DNA of 64,000 bases from an uncultured Clostridia bacterium (lineage in GTDB: Bacteria; Bacillota; Clostridia; Oscillospirales; Oscillospiraceae), in the NCBI GenBank assembly GCA_947365965.1, contig CANAZG010000001.1, forward strand, positions 101,689 to 165,688, read 5' to 3'. Made by a program: the position numbers and the translations under genes. Under the pieces are notes generated by a model. That model saw only the letters and a program-made list of their open reading frames with translations. It was not told the DNA's origin and searched no databases. How positions within the stretch are numbered: position 1 is the first letter of the stretch; every line of letters starts with the position of its first letter. Positions 15,538-24,207 of the stretch are shown piece by piece.

Positions 15538-17799
15538 TTAGCTCTCTCCGTCCAGGCTTGCCCAGTAGTCCCGCAGGATGTAGTAGGACCGTTTGAGCCG
15601 CTCGTGGCTGGTGGGGTTCCTCCCCCAGCCCTTCAGGGGAACGGCCTCCATGGGGATGCGGGTCCCCCGGTTCTCCCGGGAGCCCACGCCTGCGTAGATC
15701 TCCCGGATGGACAGATTCTCAATGCCGTAGTTCTGGTAGTAGTCGTCGTGGACCTCCATCTCGGAGGGATTGGAGAAGTTGAGCAGCTGCCAGGGCAGCC
15801 GCAGCTCCACATAGTCCCCGGCGAAGATGAAGTCCGCCAGGGAGTCGAAGTCCTCCGAGTCCGGGTTGCCGTTGCCGTGGCGCAGCTTTCCTGTCTCGTA
15901 GGAGACGCCGCCGGCCCCCTTCTGATCCCTGTCCGGCAGCACCTCCGTCAGCACCAGGGGAAGCTTGATGCGCTCGAATTCCGGGGTGTGCCGGTCCGGA
16001 TTGTTGATGTAGTAGTCGTCTGCGTAGTACTCCGCCCCGTAGACGGCGGCCAGAACCTCATACCGCTTCTGGACCACCACCCGGCTCTGGTCCTCCCCCC
16101 GGATGACCACCAGGAAGTCGGCGGCCCGCTCAAACCCCACCCGGTAGTTCTGGCAGTAGGTGCTGCCGGACTTGGGGGTGACGTCCAGGGGGATGTAGAT
16201 CGTGTCGTTCTCAGGCTGTAAGCCCGGCTTTTTCACCAGGAAGTAGAGGTACTTCTCGTCGTACTTCATGGAGAGCTCCAAGTCCCCGGAGGAGGCCACC
16301 CTGTCCTCCTCCGTCCATTCGGAAATGTCCCCGTCCACATAGCACACGCTCCGCTCCTCCCCGGGGTCAAAGGCCAGCAGGCCAAAGTACTGCTCGTTGG
16401 TCTGGCAGTCGCTCCAGTAGGCCGTATTGTCCAGATCCACCGCGTACATGGTGTTCCAGGTCCGCTTGAACCACTCGTCCTGCCACGTAAACACGCAGCT
16501 GCCCGCGCACCCGGCGTCCATGATGTCCCGGTAGCAGTCCACCAGAGCCTGACCGTGCTCCTGCTCCGACATGTGGCCCTGGTTGCGGCCGGTGTTGACA
16601 TCCCGCTGAGCCATGCCCCGGCCGGTGGTGACGCCGTACTCGGTGATGACCACCGGAAGGGTGTGGTGCCGGGCAAGGGCCCGCAGGTAGGCGATGTAGG
16701 TGTTGTAGCGGCCCTGACTGTCATAGTAGTCCTCTGGCCGGAGGCAGTCCTCAATGGGCACGCCCTGGAGCTTGGAGATGCGGTACTCCATGCTGGCCCG
16801 GGTCTCCTTGCCCATGCGGCGGTCCAGTTCCTCGTCGCTGTACTGCGCCGCCTCCGCCATAATCTCCAGGTAGTCGGGGAAATAGGGATAGACGTGGTAG
16901 GAGGCGAACATGCCGGAGCGGTAGTTCTCCGTGGCCAGCACGTGTTCCACGTCCACGCAGGCCAGCTTATATCGGTAGCCTGTCACCGCCGCCGGGTAGA
17001 CGAAGGGGTCTGTGGTGGGCCAGTTGGAGAAGGCCACCAGCCGCTGCTGCCCGTAGCGCCGGGTCTCGTACTCGATGAGGCTGTCCCCCACCTGGCACAG
17101 CAGGGCCTCAAAGGCGGTGGCCTCCGGGGCGGTGTAGAGGTATGTTCCCTGGTAGGAGCGTCTGGCCTCGCTCTTCTGGTTGGTGTAGATCACCAGACTG
17201 CTCTCCCACTCCACGCCGATGAGGTACCCGATGACCCACTCCGACACATCCTTCCGATACCGGCCGGAGCCCAGGCCCCGGCCCAGGTACAGGTCCCTGT
17301 TCCCATGGAGGATGTCCGACAGGGTCCGGCAGTCCTCCTGGAGGGTCCACAGGATCTCCTCGTCATAGCCGTCTCGGTGGGAGAACTGCATGTAGTCGTT
17401 GACCCAGACGCCGTGGAGCAGGTACAGTGGCTCCTCCCGGCCATGGTTGTAATCATAGAAGGCGTTGTAGAACGCGTCGTGGTGGATGGTGTAGACCCGG
17501 ATGGTGTTGGCCCCCAGCTCCTGGATCTGCGCAAACCAGCGCAGGTAGGTGTCGTAGTCCACAGCAAAGTCGGTGGCCCAGTGGCCGGGGATGCCCGCGC
17601 CCATGTCCACCCCCCGTATCTCAAAGGGCTCATAGACGCCGTTCCGCTCCAGCAGGATGGTCTGGCCGTCCGTCCTGGTGAAGGTCTCCACTGGCCGGTC
17701 CGGGGAAACAGTCAGGTTGACGCCGAAGCGGTAGTAAGCCGTATAGGCGGCGAAGCACAGCGCGGCCAGGACGCACACGGCGATAATGAATTTTTTCAA
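15538..17799 (-). CDS. Large extracytoplasmic glycoside-hydrolase-like protein
   Basis: A 753-residue protein with an N-terminal signal or anchor (FIIAVCVLAALCFAAYTAYY). Residues of about 40-440 look like a GH2/GH5-type TIM barrel: IRGVDMGAGIPG, LGANTIRVYT, a GVEWE segment as possible acid/base Glu, and VVITEYGVTTGRGM as possible nucleophile. The last 280 or so residues are predicted beta-rich (EWTEEDRVASSGDLELSMKY), possibly a carbohydrate-binding or sandwich domain. It sits between the CotH-like and HEAT genes, so it could tailor or bind the polymer outside the membrane. Specificity is unknown. Confidence 0.7.
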   Translation of the reverse strand: MKKFIIAVCVLAALCFAAYTAYYRFGVNLTVSPDRPVETFTRTDGQTILLERNGVYEPFEIRGVDMGAGIPGHWATDFAVDYDTYLRWFAQIQELGANTIRVYTIHHDAFYNAFYDYNHGREEPLYLLHGVWVNDYMQFSHRDGYDEEILWTLQEDCRTLSDILHGNRDLYLGRGLGSGRYRKDVSEWVIGYLIGVEWESSLVIYTNQKSEARRSYQGTYLYTAPEATAFEALLCQVGDSLIEYETRRYGQQRLVAFSNWPTTDPFVYPAAVTGYRYKLACVDVEHVLATENYRSGMFASYHVYPYFPDYLEIMAEAAQYSDEELDRRMGKETRASMEYRISKLQGVPIEDCLRPEDYYDSQGRYNTYIAYLRALARHHTLPVVITEYGVTTGRGMAQRDVNTGRNQGHMSEQEHGQALVDCYRDIMDAGCAGSCVFTWQDEWFKRTWNTMYAVDLDNTAYWSDCQTNEQYFGLLAFDPGEERSVCYVDGDISEWTEEDRVASSGDLELSMKYDEKYLYFLVKKPGLQPENDTIYIPLDVTPKSGSTYCQNYRVGFERAADFLVVIRGEDQSRVVVQKRYEVLAAVYGAEYYADDYYINNPDRHTPEFERIKLPLVLTEVLPDRDQKGAGGVSYETGKLRHGNGNPDSEDFDSLADFIFAGDYVELRLPWQLLNFSNPSEMEVHDDYYQNYGIENLSIREIYAGVGSRENRGTRIPMEAVPLKGWGRNPTSHERLKRSYYILRDYWASLDGES

Positions 17800-17820
17800 C
17801 GCCCAGCCTCCCTTTGGCCA

Positions 17821-19302
17821 TCAGTGGCGATACGTCTTGTTGCGGGAGGGGTGGGCGTACTGCCGGAGGGCGTGGATATTCTCGTCCAGCCAGTCGCCCC
17901 GGGCACAGATCCACTCCCGCAGCTGCTCCACCGCCTCCCGGTGGCTGCGGAGGTTTCGCTCCGGCGGCGAGAGTCCCTCCCAGTTGGCGATCTCGTCCCC
18001 CCAGCGGTCGCTGTTGCGGTCAATGGCAGGCCCCAGCCACGCCAGGGTCTCGTCAATATAGTTCATGAGATACGCCTCGCTGAGCACGCCCCGCCGCAGC
18101 TCCCTGTACCGGGCGATGAGCCGCTCCACAAAGTCCTCGTCCTTGAACATCATAAAGAACCAGGCTCTCTCAACCATCAAGAAGCTCTCCGGCCTCAGCT
18201 CCTGCTCCTGGAAGTTGTCGCAGGCGTTGTTGAAGTCCCAGACGCACAGCTTGAACTTCCCTCCCACCTCCTTGTAGAGGTAGGTGGAGTAGATGCCCGC
18301 GTCGCTGTTCTTGGTGAACTCATTGATGAGGAAGTAGTCCACAAAGCTGTCCACGTCCACACTGTTCTGATAGCCGTACTGTCCGCTGATGTAGTCAAAG
18401 GAGAACAGGGCCTTCTCAAAGGCGGACACGTCCAGCTCAATGCTCTTTTTCAGCTCCTCCGTCAGCTTCCCCTTCCCCGGGTAGCGGATGGCGATATCCT
18501 GGGGGATCTGGCCCACCCGCTCCGCGAAGGTGTACACGTCCCGGATCGACTCCAGGTCCTCCTCCGTGGGCCGGTCCACCCGCAGGAGGTAGCCCGTGGC
18601 CTCGGCGTTCTTCGCCTCCATCCGCAGGGGCAGGCGGCAGTTGTCCCCGTTGGTGATGGTCTCCACCATCAGGTAGAGGCCCTGGTGCCTGCCGTTGAGT
18701 ACCAGCTCACAGAAGCGGGCGTTGGGAGCGTACTCCATGATTTCCCCAGCAATGTTGTACCACATATAGTTGCGGATGAGAGATTTGTCAAGAATGGGTC
18801 CGTGGAGGGCCCACTCCCGGTGGGCGGCCATGCCCATCATGGGGTAGTCCAGCGATTCCCCCTCGCCGTCCTTCAGATTCAGCAGGTAGGGCTGCTTGGG
18901 GAAGCGCCGGGAGGAGTTGCCCCGGATGCGGAAGTCCCCCGCCGCCTCCAGGGCCGGCGGGTCCGTCAGGTGGTTGTTGGCGTCAACGTTGTCGATCACC
19001 GCCACCTGGACAGTGATGACGGGCTGGCCGTCCTCTGCGGCAGTGTGGAGCGTCTGGCCGAATCGGTCCAGCGCACCCTCCCTGACCGCCCCGGGGATCC
19101 GCTGTCCGCCGGTGTCAATGACGATCAGGGGCAGATGGGAGCACAGCTCCCGCCCGCCGCAGCCGCAGCCCTCATCCCCCCGGAAGGTCAGGTGCTGGTG
19201 AACCCGGGTTTTCTCCTGGGTCTCCGGCTCCAGAGATGCCGCAGCGGCGGCCGCCAGCAGCATCACCGCCAGGGCCGCCAATCCCAGAATCTTGTATTTC
19301 AT
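17821..19302 (-). CDS. CotH kinase family protein
   Basis: A 493-residue protein with an N-terminal signal sequence (YKILGLAALAVMLLAAAAAA). It has the CotH family layout: FRIRGNSSRRFPKQPY, which resembles the CotH glycine/arginine ATP loop, then EWALHGPILDKSLIRNY, GLYLMVETI and the metal-binding WDFNNACDN. CotH proteins are atypical kinases that phosphorylate secreted proteins (the spore coat in Bacillus). Here it is predicted to be extracytoplasmic and sits in a VTC-DUF4956-CotH trio upstream of the glycan genes. It may phosphorylate a component of the exported machine or polymer; that is inference. Confidence 0.85.
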   Translation of the reverse strand: MKYKILGLAALAVMLLAAAAAASLEPETQEKTRVHQHLTFRGDEGCGCGGRELCSHLPLIVIDTGGQRIPGAVREGALDRFGQTLHTAAEDGQPVITVQVAVIDNVDANNHLTDPPALEAAGDFRIRGNSSRRFPKQPYLLNLKDGEGESLDYPMMGMAAHREWALHGPILDKSLIRNYMWYNIAGEIMEYAPNARFCELVLNGRHQGLYLMVETITNGDNCRLPLRMEAKNAEATGYLLRVDRPTEEDLESIRDVYTFAERVGQIPQDIAIRYPGKGKLTEELKKSIELDVSAFEKALFSFDYISGQYGYQNSVDVDSFVDYFLINEFTKNSDAGIYSTYLYKEVGGKFKLCVWDFNNACDNFQEQELRPESFLMVERAWFFMMFKDEDFVERLIARYRELRRGVLSEAYLMNYIDETLAWLGPAIDRNSDRWGDEIANWEGLSPPERNLRSHREAVEQLREWICARGDWLDENIHALRQYAHPSRNKTYRH

Positions 19303-19356
19303 CGCGCCTCCTCTTCCCTGCTCTTCCTGAAAGAGGAAGAATGAAAACCCGCCGGC

Positions 19357-20034
19357 TCAGCTGCTGATATCGTCGTTCTGCATGACGGTGTTGAAGTACT
19401 CGATATTGCCCAGGCCGTAGACCTCGTCGGAGAGCATCCGCCCGGCGGACCGCTTCTTCTCCAGCAGGCGGCGGTTGATCTCATAGATGAACTCCACGCT
19501 GGTCTCAGTGGTGTTCTTTACCCGGAGGGCGGCCTTTCTGGAGAAGTACTGGAAGATCAGCGCCTCCACCCGCTCCTCGTTCATGCGCACGGTGCGGATG
19601 ATGAGCAGGACCCGGTTGTCGTTGCGGATCCGGCCCAGGAGGAGCATCAGCACAAACACGAAGGCGCTGCCCACCGAGGCCGTCAGATAGTCCCCAGCTC
19701 CGCAGCAGATGCCCACCACGATGGTCCAGAATATGTACACCGTGTCCCGGGAGTCCTTCACCGCCGTGCGGAACCGGACGATCGACAGGGCGCCCACCAT
19801 GCCCAGGCTCATGGCCAGATTGTTGCCAATGACGATCATCACCGTGGTGGTGATGACCGTGAGCGCCACCAGGGAGACGTTGAACTTCTTGCTGTAGATG
19901 CTCCCGTCGTGGCTGATCCGGTAGGAGAGGAAGATAAAGCAGGCAATCACGCTGGCTACCGCCAGCCGGGTGATGATGTTCTCCAGGGACAGATCGCTGG
20001 ACTTGCCGAACATCTCAAAGAGCTCTTTTCTCAT
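19357..20034 (-). CDS. DUF4956 family membrane protein
   Basis: A 225-residue protein with about four membrane helices in the first 130 residues (VASVIACFIFLSYRI; LVALTVITTTVMIVIG; VYIFWTIVVGICCGAG; AFVFVLMLLLG) and a conserved loop SLGMVGALSIVRFRTAVKD, which I recognise as the DUF4956 signature. The C-terminal 90 residues are cytosolic and charged. Members commonly sit beside VTC-domain and CotH genes, as here. No biochemical function is established to my knowledge. Confidence 0.8.
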   Translation of the reverse strand: MRKELFEMFGKSSDLSLENIITRLAVASVIACFIFLSYRISHDGSIYSKKFNVSLVALTVITTTVMIVIGNNLAMSLGMVGALSIVRFRTAVKDSRDTVYIFWTIVVGICCGAGDYLTASVGSAFVFVLMLLLGRIRNDNRVLLIIRTVRMNEERVEALIFQYFSRKAALRVKNTTETSVEFIYEINRRLLEKKRSAGRMLSDEVYGLGNIEYFNTVMQNDDISS

Positions 20035-20070
20035 GGGGATACCTCGCCATAAAAACGCGCTGGGGCGTGT

Positions 20071-20766
20071 TTAATTCTGGTAGTGCAGTCCCGCGCTCCT
20101 GGCGAGACAGTATTTGCTCTGGGTTGTCTCTGAGCGGTTGGCGGCGCTGACCAGATCCTTGATGTAGCTGAGCAGAAAGCCGTTGTACTTCACCTCCAGC
20201 ACCGCGTTGAAGGGGTCCAGCACCGGGTACCGGAGCAGCTGGGGGGAGAAGATGTCCCAGCTGGCCTCCGTGGCCACGATTTGGCTGTCCAGGGTGATGC
20301 GAATCTGGTTCTCCTTGGCGATAAACGCCCTGCGCCGGTACTCCACCACGGCCTTGGGCCGGTAACACCGCGCCTGCATGAGGCCGAAGCACTCGGCGGC
20401 AAAGCTGTCGCTGTAGCGGAGCAGGGATCGACAGTCCCCCAGGATCAGCCGCTCCGCGTCCTCCCGGTTCAGCCGCAGGGACCGCTTCTTCTGGTAGGGC
20501 CCCTCCTTCTGCTTCATCTCCAGCATGGCGAAATCGGCGGCCGGGTTGTAGATCCGCAGCCGGATCTTCCGCCGCAGCTCCAGCCCCTCCATCTTGTCCT
20601 GGTAGTCCCCGTCGTTAAGTGTGTCGAAGTAGAGGGAGCGAATGGCGTAGCCCTGGGGGCCGTTGTGGGCGTCCTCCAGCATGACGCCGCTGAGCCGGTC
20701 GCACAGGCGCTGGCCGTCCACCAGCGTCATCAGATATTTCTTTTCCTGCCGCAGCACCTCTCTCAT
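20071..20766 (-). CDS. VTC-domain protein (polyphosphate polymerase-like)
   Basis: A 231-residue cytoplasmic VTC-domain protein. The tunnel-lining basic and acidic residues of the family are visible: EKKYLM near the start, IRSLYFDT, RRKIRLRIYN, LEMKQKE, KKRSLRLNRE, YRRRAFI, RITLD and VLEVKYNGF near the end. In yeast Vtc4 this fold makes polyphosphate from ATP; bacterial members are less studied. I chose ATG 20766 (MREVLRQEKKY) over an upstream extension that has no domain content. It is the first gene of the cluster, about 100 bp downstream of a candidate promoter. Confidence 0.8.
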   Translation of the reverse strand: MREVLRQEKKYLMTLVDGQRLCDRLSGVMLEDAHNGPQGYAIRSLYFDTLNDGDYQDKMEGLELRRKIRLRIYNPAADFAMLEMKQKEGPYQKKRSLRLNREDAERLILGDCRSLLRYSDSFAAECFGLMQARCYRPKAVVEYRRRAFIAKENQIRITLDSQIVATEASWDIFSPQLLRYPVLDPFNAVLEVKYNGFLLSYIKDLVSAANRSETTQSKYCLARSAGLHYQN

Positions 20767-20869
20767 TCCGCCGGACTCTCCTCCTCCGCTCCGCACCGGG
20801 GTCCTCCCCGCCGCTGGGCGGCAGGGCTCCGGGGGCTGATTGTCTGCCGGACATTCCGTTCTCCGGCCT

Positions 20870-20898
20870 ATTATACACCAGGTCTTCATCGGTTGGAA
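20870..20898 (-). promoter_or_regulatory. Putative promoter of the VTC-to-TIM-barrel cluster
   Basis: Reading on the minus strand, TTCCAA (20898-20893) and a perfect TATAAT (20875-20870) are 17 bp apart. This would give a leader of about 95 nt before the VTC gene. The -35 is weak, so an activator may be required. Confidence 0.5.
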
Positions 20899-21156
20899 GC
20901 TGCTGCGCAAAAATGGTAAAGGCCTGCGAGATTTTTACACGGGCCTCTGAGGGTCCCGTCAGGAGGGCTCCCCCCTGCCGCGCCTTTTCGACAGCTGTTT
21001 CTATTTTATTTTATCACGGTTCCGTTCCAGATGCAAGGCCAAGGTTCCCCCGCCTGCGGAAATCCGAGGAGGCGAGCCGTCCCCGCAGCCACCCTGTGGA
21101 GCCCCTTACTCGCCCCGGAGCTCTCCTGTATTTTTCCGCTGTGCGCCATTTTCTGG

Positions 21157-21185
21157 TTGATTTTACCGTTTTTATGTGCTATATA
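21157..21185 (+). promoter_or_regulatory. Putative promoter of the PAS-diguanylate cyclase pair
   Basis: TTGATT at 21157-21162 and TATATA at 21180-21185 with a 17-bp spacer lie about 70 bp before the PAS gene. The 492-bp divergent interval 20767-21258 otherwise holds no credible gene. Confidence 0.55.
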
Positions 21186-21258
21186 TAGTATGAATTTGCG
21201 CGGCATTTCCTGTGACGCCCGGTGGGCTCTTACCGCGAAATATTGGGAGGGATGGCTT

Positions 21259-23199
21259 ATGGAGAGCAGAGATTACGAAAATATACTGGGCGCCCTGCCG
21301 GACACCGGCGTATACGTCATCCGTGAGGAGGATCGCAGGATCCTCTACTTTAACAAGAAGGTCCGTGAGGTCTCCCCGGAGGTCCGCCTGGGGGACGCCT
21401 GTCACGAGATCTGGACCGGCTCCTGCAACTGCTGCCCCCTGCTGACCATCGAGGGCCGCCGGGAGAGCCGGTCCGTCAGCTATAACGCCAGCTACGGCGG
21501 GGTGGTGGACGTGTCCGCCTCCAGGGTTCTGTGGGAGGACAGCATCCCCGCCTTTGTCATCACCGTGTCTCCCAGGCCGGACCACGCCGGCTGCACCTAC
21601 CGGAAAATTCTGCGGGTGGATCTGGCCCAGAACATCTGCGACGTGCTCAAGTCGGACCCCGAGGGCTGGCAGCCGGGCCAGGGCTGTCTCTCCCGTCAGC
21701 TGGAGCAGTTCGCCCGGTCCGGCGCCATCCACCCTGAGGACGTGGAGCGCTTTGCCGCCTTTGTCCAGCCCGACCACCTGCGCACTCTGCCCCGGACCGG
21801 CCGGGAGACCCTCCATCTCATCTACCGCCGCCGCGCGGACAGCGGGTACCGCTGGAACCTGATGGAGGTGATCCCAGACCTGTCCGGCGGTGAGATCCGC
21901 TACGCCATCCTCTGCGTCAAGGACGTCCACAATGTGCTCCGGGAGGGCCTGGAGCGGGAGGGGGGCAGCGTGCGCAGCCAGGAGCTGATCCGCACCCTGG
22001 GGGAGCGGAATTTCAGTATCTACACCATTGATCTCAACGACGGCGCCGCAGACCCCATCCGGGTGGACGGCCAGATGCGGGAGGGCATGTCCCCCCTGGC
22101 CCTGCCCTGGAGTGAGCTGATGCGCTTTCATATCCAGGACCGCCTCCACGGGGCCTATCAGGCGGAATTTCAGCGCCGCTTCTCCCTGGAGGGCCTGCGC
22201 CGCGCCAGGGACGAGGGGCGGCAGAAGACGGAGCTCCTGTGCCAGTGGCGCAGCGCGGAGGACTACCGCTACATCTCCGTGACCGCCTACTTCGGCCAGG
22301 GTCCCAAGGCCAGCGACTACACGGTCCTGGCGCTTCAGGACGTGGATAAGCAGATGCGCCGGGAGCTGGCCCACTCCATGCGGGACATGCAGATGGCGGC
22401 CGTCCTCCGGTCCCGGTTCAAGATGATGAACATCGTGGATCTGGAGAGCGGCCAGTGTGAGCGGGTCAGTCTCGCCCAGCCCGCCGAGAGCTCCCAGACC
22501 GGCGACTACGCACAGTACATACAGACTGCCCTGTCCGCCCATGTCCATCCGGCGGACCGTGACAACTTCTGGGCCCGGCTGTCCCTGGAGCACCTGCGGG
22601 AACGGGCGGAGACCATCGAGGACTACGGGGAGGAGGTCTGCCAGTACCGCCTCCTGGGCCAGCCGGTGCGCTGGATCGAGCTGCGCGTCATCTACAGCCG
22701 GCAGGATGAGCGGGTGATGGTCAACATCCTTGGGCAGGACATCACCCGGGAGAAGCAGCAGGAGGCCAGCCAGCTCCAGACCCTGGAGGACCGGGCCCAC
22801 ATCATCAGCAGCCTGAGCAGCCTCTTCTTCTCCACCTACTACATCGACCTGGAGCACGACTCCTTCCGGGCCGTGATCCAGCTGCGGCGGGTGGAGGATG
22901 TGCTGGGCGAGGAGGTCAACTTTACTGCGGCCCTGCAAATCTACGCCAACCACTTTATCCACCCCGACGACAGGGCGGAGTACCTGCGGGTGATGGACCT
23001 GCGGAATCTGCGGGAGAATCTGCGCTGGTGGCAGCCCTGCGTGGCGGTGGAGTTCCGCAAGCTGCCCGACGACGCCGGCTCCGACAACTGCGGCTGGGTC
23101 CGGGCCACCGCCGTGCTGGCCCAGACCGGCCCGGACGACATGCCCAGAACCGTGGTCTACGCCGCCCAGGACATCTCCGCCAACCGGCACGAGCGATAA
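21259..23199 (+). CDS. Multi-PAS sensor-like protein without an output domain
   Basis: A 646-residue, mostly soluble protein. At least four PAS-like repeats can be seen. The first (IREEDRRILYFNKKVREVSP) is classic PAS; later units carry HPEDVERF, HPADRDNFW and HPDDRAEY, the His-Pro-x-Asp-Asp/Arg motif that ends many PAS domains. A Cys-rich SCNCCPLLTI segment near residue 58 might bind a cofactor. No GGDEF, EAL, kinase or membrane helix is visible. I chose ATG 21259, preceded by GGGAGGG, rather than the upstream in-frame extension. The diguanylate cyclase gene follows after 9 bp, so the two probably form a sensor-output pair. Confidence 0.75.
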   Translation: MESRDYENILGALPDTGVYVIREEDRRILYFNKKVREVSPEVRLGDACHEIWTGSCNCCPLLTIEGRRESRSVSYNASYGGVVDVSASRVLWEDSIPAFVITVSPRPDHAGCTYRKILRVDLAQNICDVLKSDPEGWQPGQGCLSRQLEQFARSGAIHPEDVERFAAFVQPDHLRTLPRTGRETLHLIYRRRADSGYRWNLMEVIPDLSGGEIRYAILCVKDVHNVLREGLEREGGSVRSQELIRTLGERNFSIYTIDLNDGAADPIRVDGQMREGMSPLALPWSELMRFHIQDRLHGAYQAEFQRRFSLEGLRRARDEGRQKTELLCQWRSAEDYRYISVTAYFGQGPKASDYTVLALQDVDKQMRRELAHSMRDMQMAAVLRSRFKMMNIVDLESGQCERVSLAQPAESSQTGDYAQYIQTALSAHVHPADRDNFWARLSLEHLRERAETIEDYGEEVCQYRLLGQPVRWIELRVIYSRQDERVMVNILGQDITREKQQEASQLQTLEDRAHIISSLSSLFFSTYYIDLEHDSFRAVIQLRRVEDVLGEEVNFTAALQIYANHFIHPDDRAEYLRVMDLRNLRENLRWWQPCVAVEFRKLPDDAGSDNCGWVRATAVLAQTGPDDMPRTVVYAAQDISANRHER

Positions 23200-23208
23200 G
23201 GGGGCTCA

Positions 23209-24129
23209 ATGATGGATAAGATATTGGTGATTGATGACAGCGCCGTCCAGGGGGAGTTTCTGAGCTCCATCCTCAAGGGTGATTACGATGTAACCGTCTG
23301 CCAGTCCGCGGCGGAAGGTCTCCGGGCGGCCAACGAGGGGGACTACTCCCTGATCCTGCTGGATGTCATCATGCCGGAGATGGACGGCTTTATGCTCCTC
23401 CGGGAGCTGAAGTCCACGGAGCTGACCCGCCACATCCCGGTCATCCTGCTCACCAGTCTGGCCGACGTGCAGTACGAGGAGCGCGGGCTTCTTCTGGGGG
23501 CGGTGGACTACGTGGCCAAGCCCTTCAGCCCAGTGATTATCAGGGCCCGGGTGTACACCCACATCCAGCTCTACCACTACCAGAGCAAATTCCGGCAGCA
23601 GGCCATGGTGGACGACCTGACGGGCGTGGCCAACCGGCGGCGCTACGAGGGCGAGAGTCTGGCCAAGTGGCGGGAGGCCATGCGCTTCTCCCTCCCCTTC
23701 TCCGTGTGCATGTTTGACATCGACAAGTTCAAGCTCTACAACGACACCTTTGGCCATCAGGCCGGGGACAAGGTCATCGCCGCCGTGGCCCAGACCGTGT
23801 CCTCCTACTTCCACCGCGCCACGGACCTCTTTGCCCGGTACGGCGGGGAGGAGTTTGTTGCCGTCTTTGTGGGCAACGACGGCCAGTCCGCCTTCGAGTT
23901 CCTCAAGACCGTGCGGCAGGCGGTGGAGGACCTCCACATCCCCCACAACTCCCCGGTCTGCCAGTGGGTCACCATCAGCGTGGGCGGCGCCAGCGTCGTG
24001 CCCAAGTCCGGGGACAGCTACGACACCTACCTGAAGCTGGCGGACGCCATGCTCTACGACGCCAAGCGCCTGGGCCGCAACCAGGTGGTGTGGTCCAACG
24101 CCGGCATGGAGCCGTGGCTGGAGAAGTGA
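23209..24129 (+). CDS. Response regulator with an active-type GGDEF domain (diguanylate cyclase)
   Basis: A 306-residue protein. The receiver domain has IDDS at 8-11, the phosphoacceptor Asp52 in LLDVIMPEMDG and a Lys in VAKPF, so it resembles PleD/WspR-type regulators. The C-terminal GGDEF domain has the start motif DDLTGVANRR, an intact signature GGEEF at 212-216 and an RATD (RxxD) inhibitory site just before it. It should make c-di-GMP and be feedback-inhibited. It lies 9 bp after the PAS protein and divergent from the polysaccharide cluster, so it is the obvious local source of the second messenger. Confidence 0.92.
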   Translation: MMDKILVIDDSAVQGEFLSSILKGDYDVTVCQSAAEGLRAANEGDYSLILLDVIMPEMDGFMLLRELKSTELTRHIPVILLTSLADVQYEERGLLLGAVDYVAKPFSPVIIRARVYTHIQLYHYQSKFRQQAMVDDLTGVANRRRYEGESLAKWREAMRFSLPFSVCMFDIDKFKLYNDTFGHQAGDKVIAAVAQTVSSYFHRATDLFARYGGEEFVAVFVGNDGQSAFEFLKTVRQAVEDLHIPHNSPVCQWVTISVGGASVVPKSGDSYDTYLKLADAMLYDAKRLGRNQVVWSNAGMEPWLEK

Positions 24130-24156
24130 GCGGGGCAGAGAAAATATGGATAATAC

Positions 24157-24196
24157 AGAGAGGGTGTGAAGCCGCCGCTTCACACCCTCTCTCGTT
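24157..24196. terminator. Terminator between convergent genes
   Basis: A 15-bp perfect stem (AGAGAGGGTGTGAAG and its complement, loop CCGCCG) lies between the diguanylate cyclase gene and the convergent yitT-like gene. The T-tract is short on both sides. Confidence 0.7.
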
Positions 24197-24207
24197 TCCC
24201 TGGTCTT

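Noticed and set aside
16555..19344. 929-codon plus-strand frame opposite the glycosidase-like and cotH genes
   Set aside because: Low-complexity Val/Leu/Gly/His composition typical of antisense frames in GC-rich genes; no ribosome site.
20767..21258. c-di-GMP riboswitch in the divergent leader
   Set aside because: I looked for a GEMM-like conserved core on both strands of the leaders and did not see one; control by riboswitch is not supported.
23714..24034. Alternative-frame product inside the diguanylate cyclase gene
   Set aside because: Ser/Thr/Pro-rich shadow frame of a well-supported GGDEF gene.
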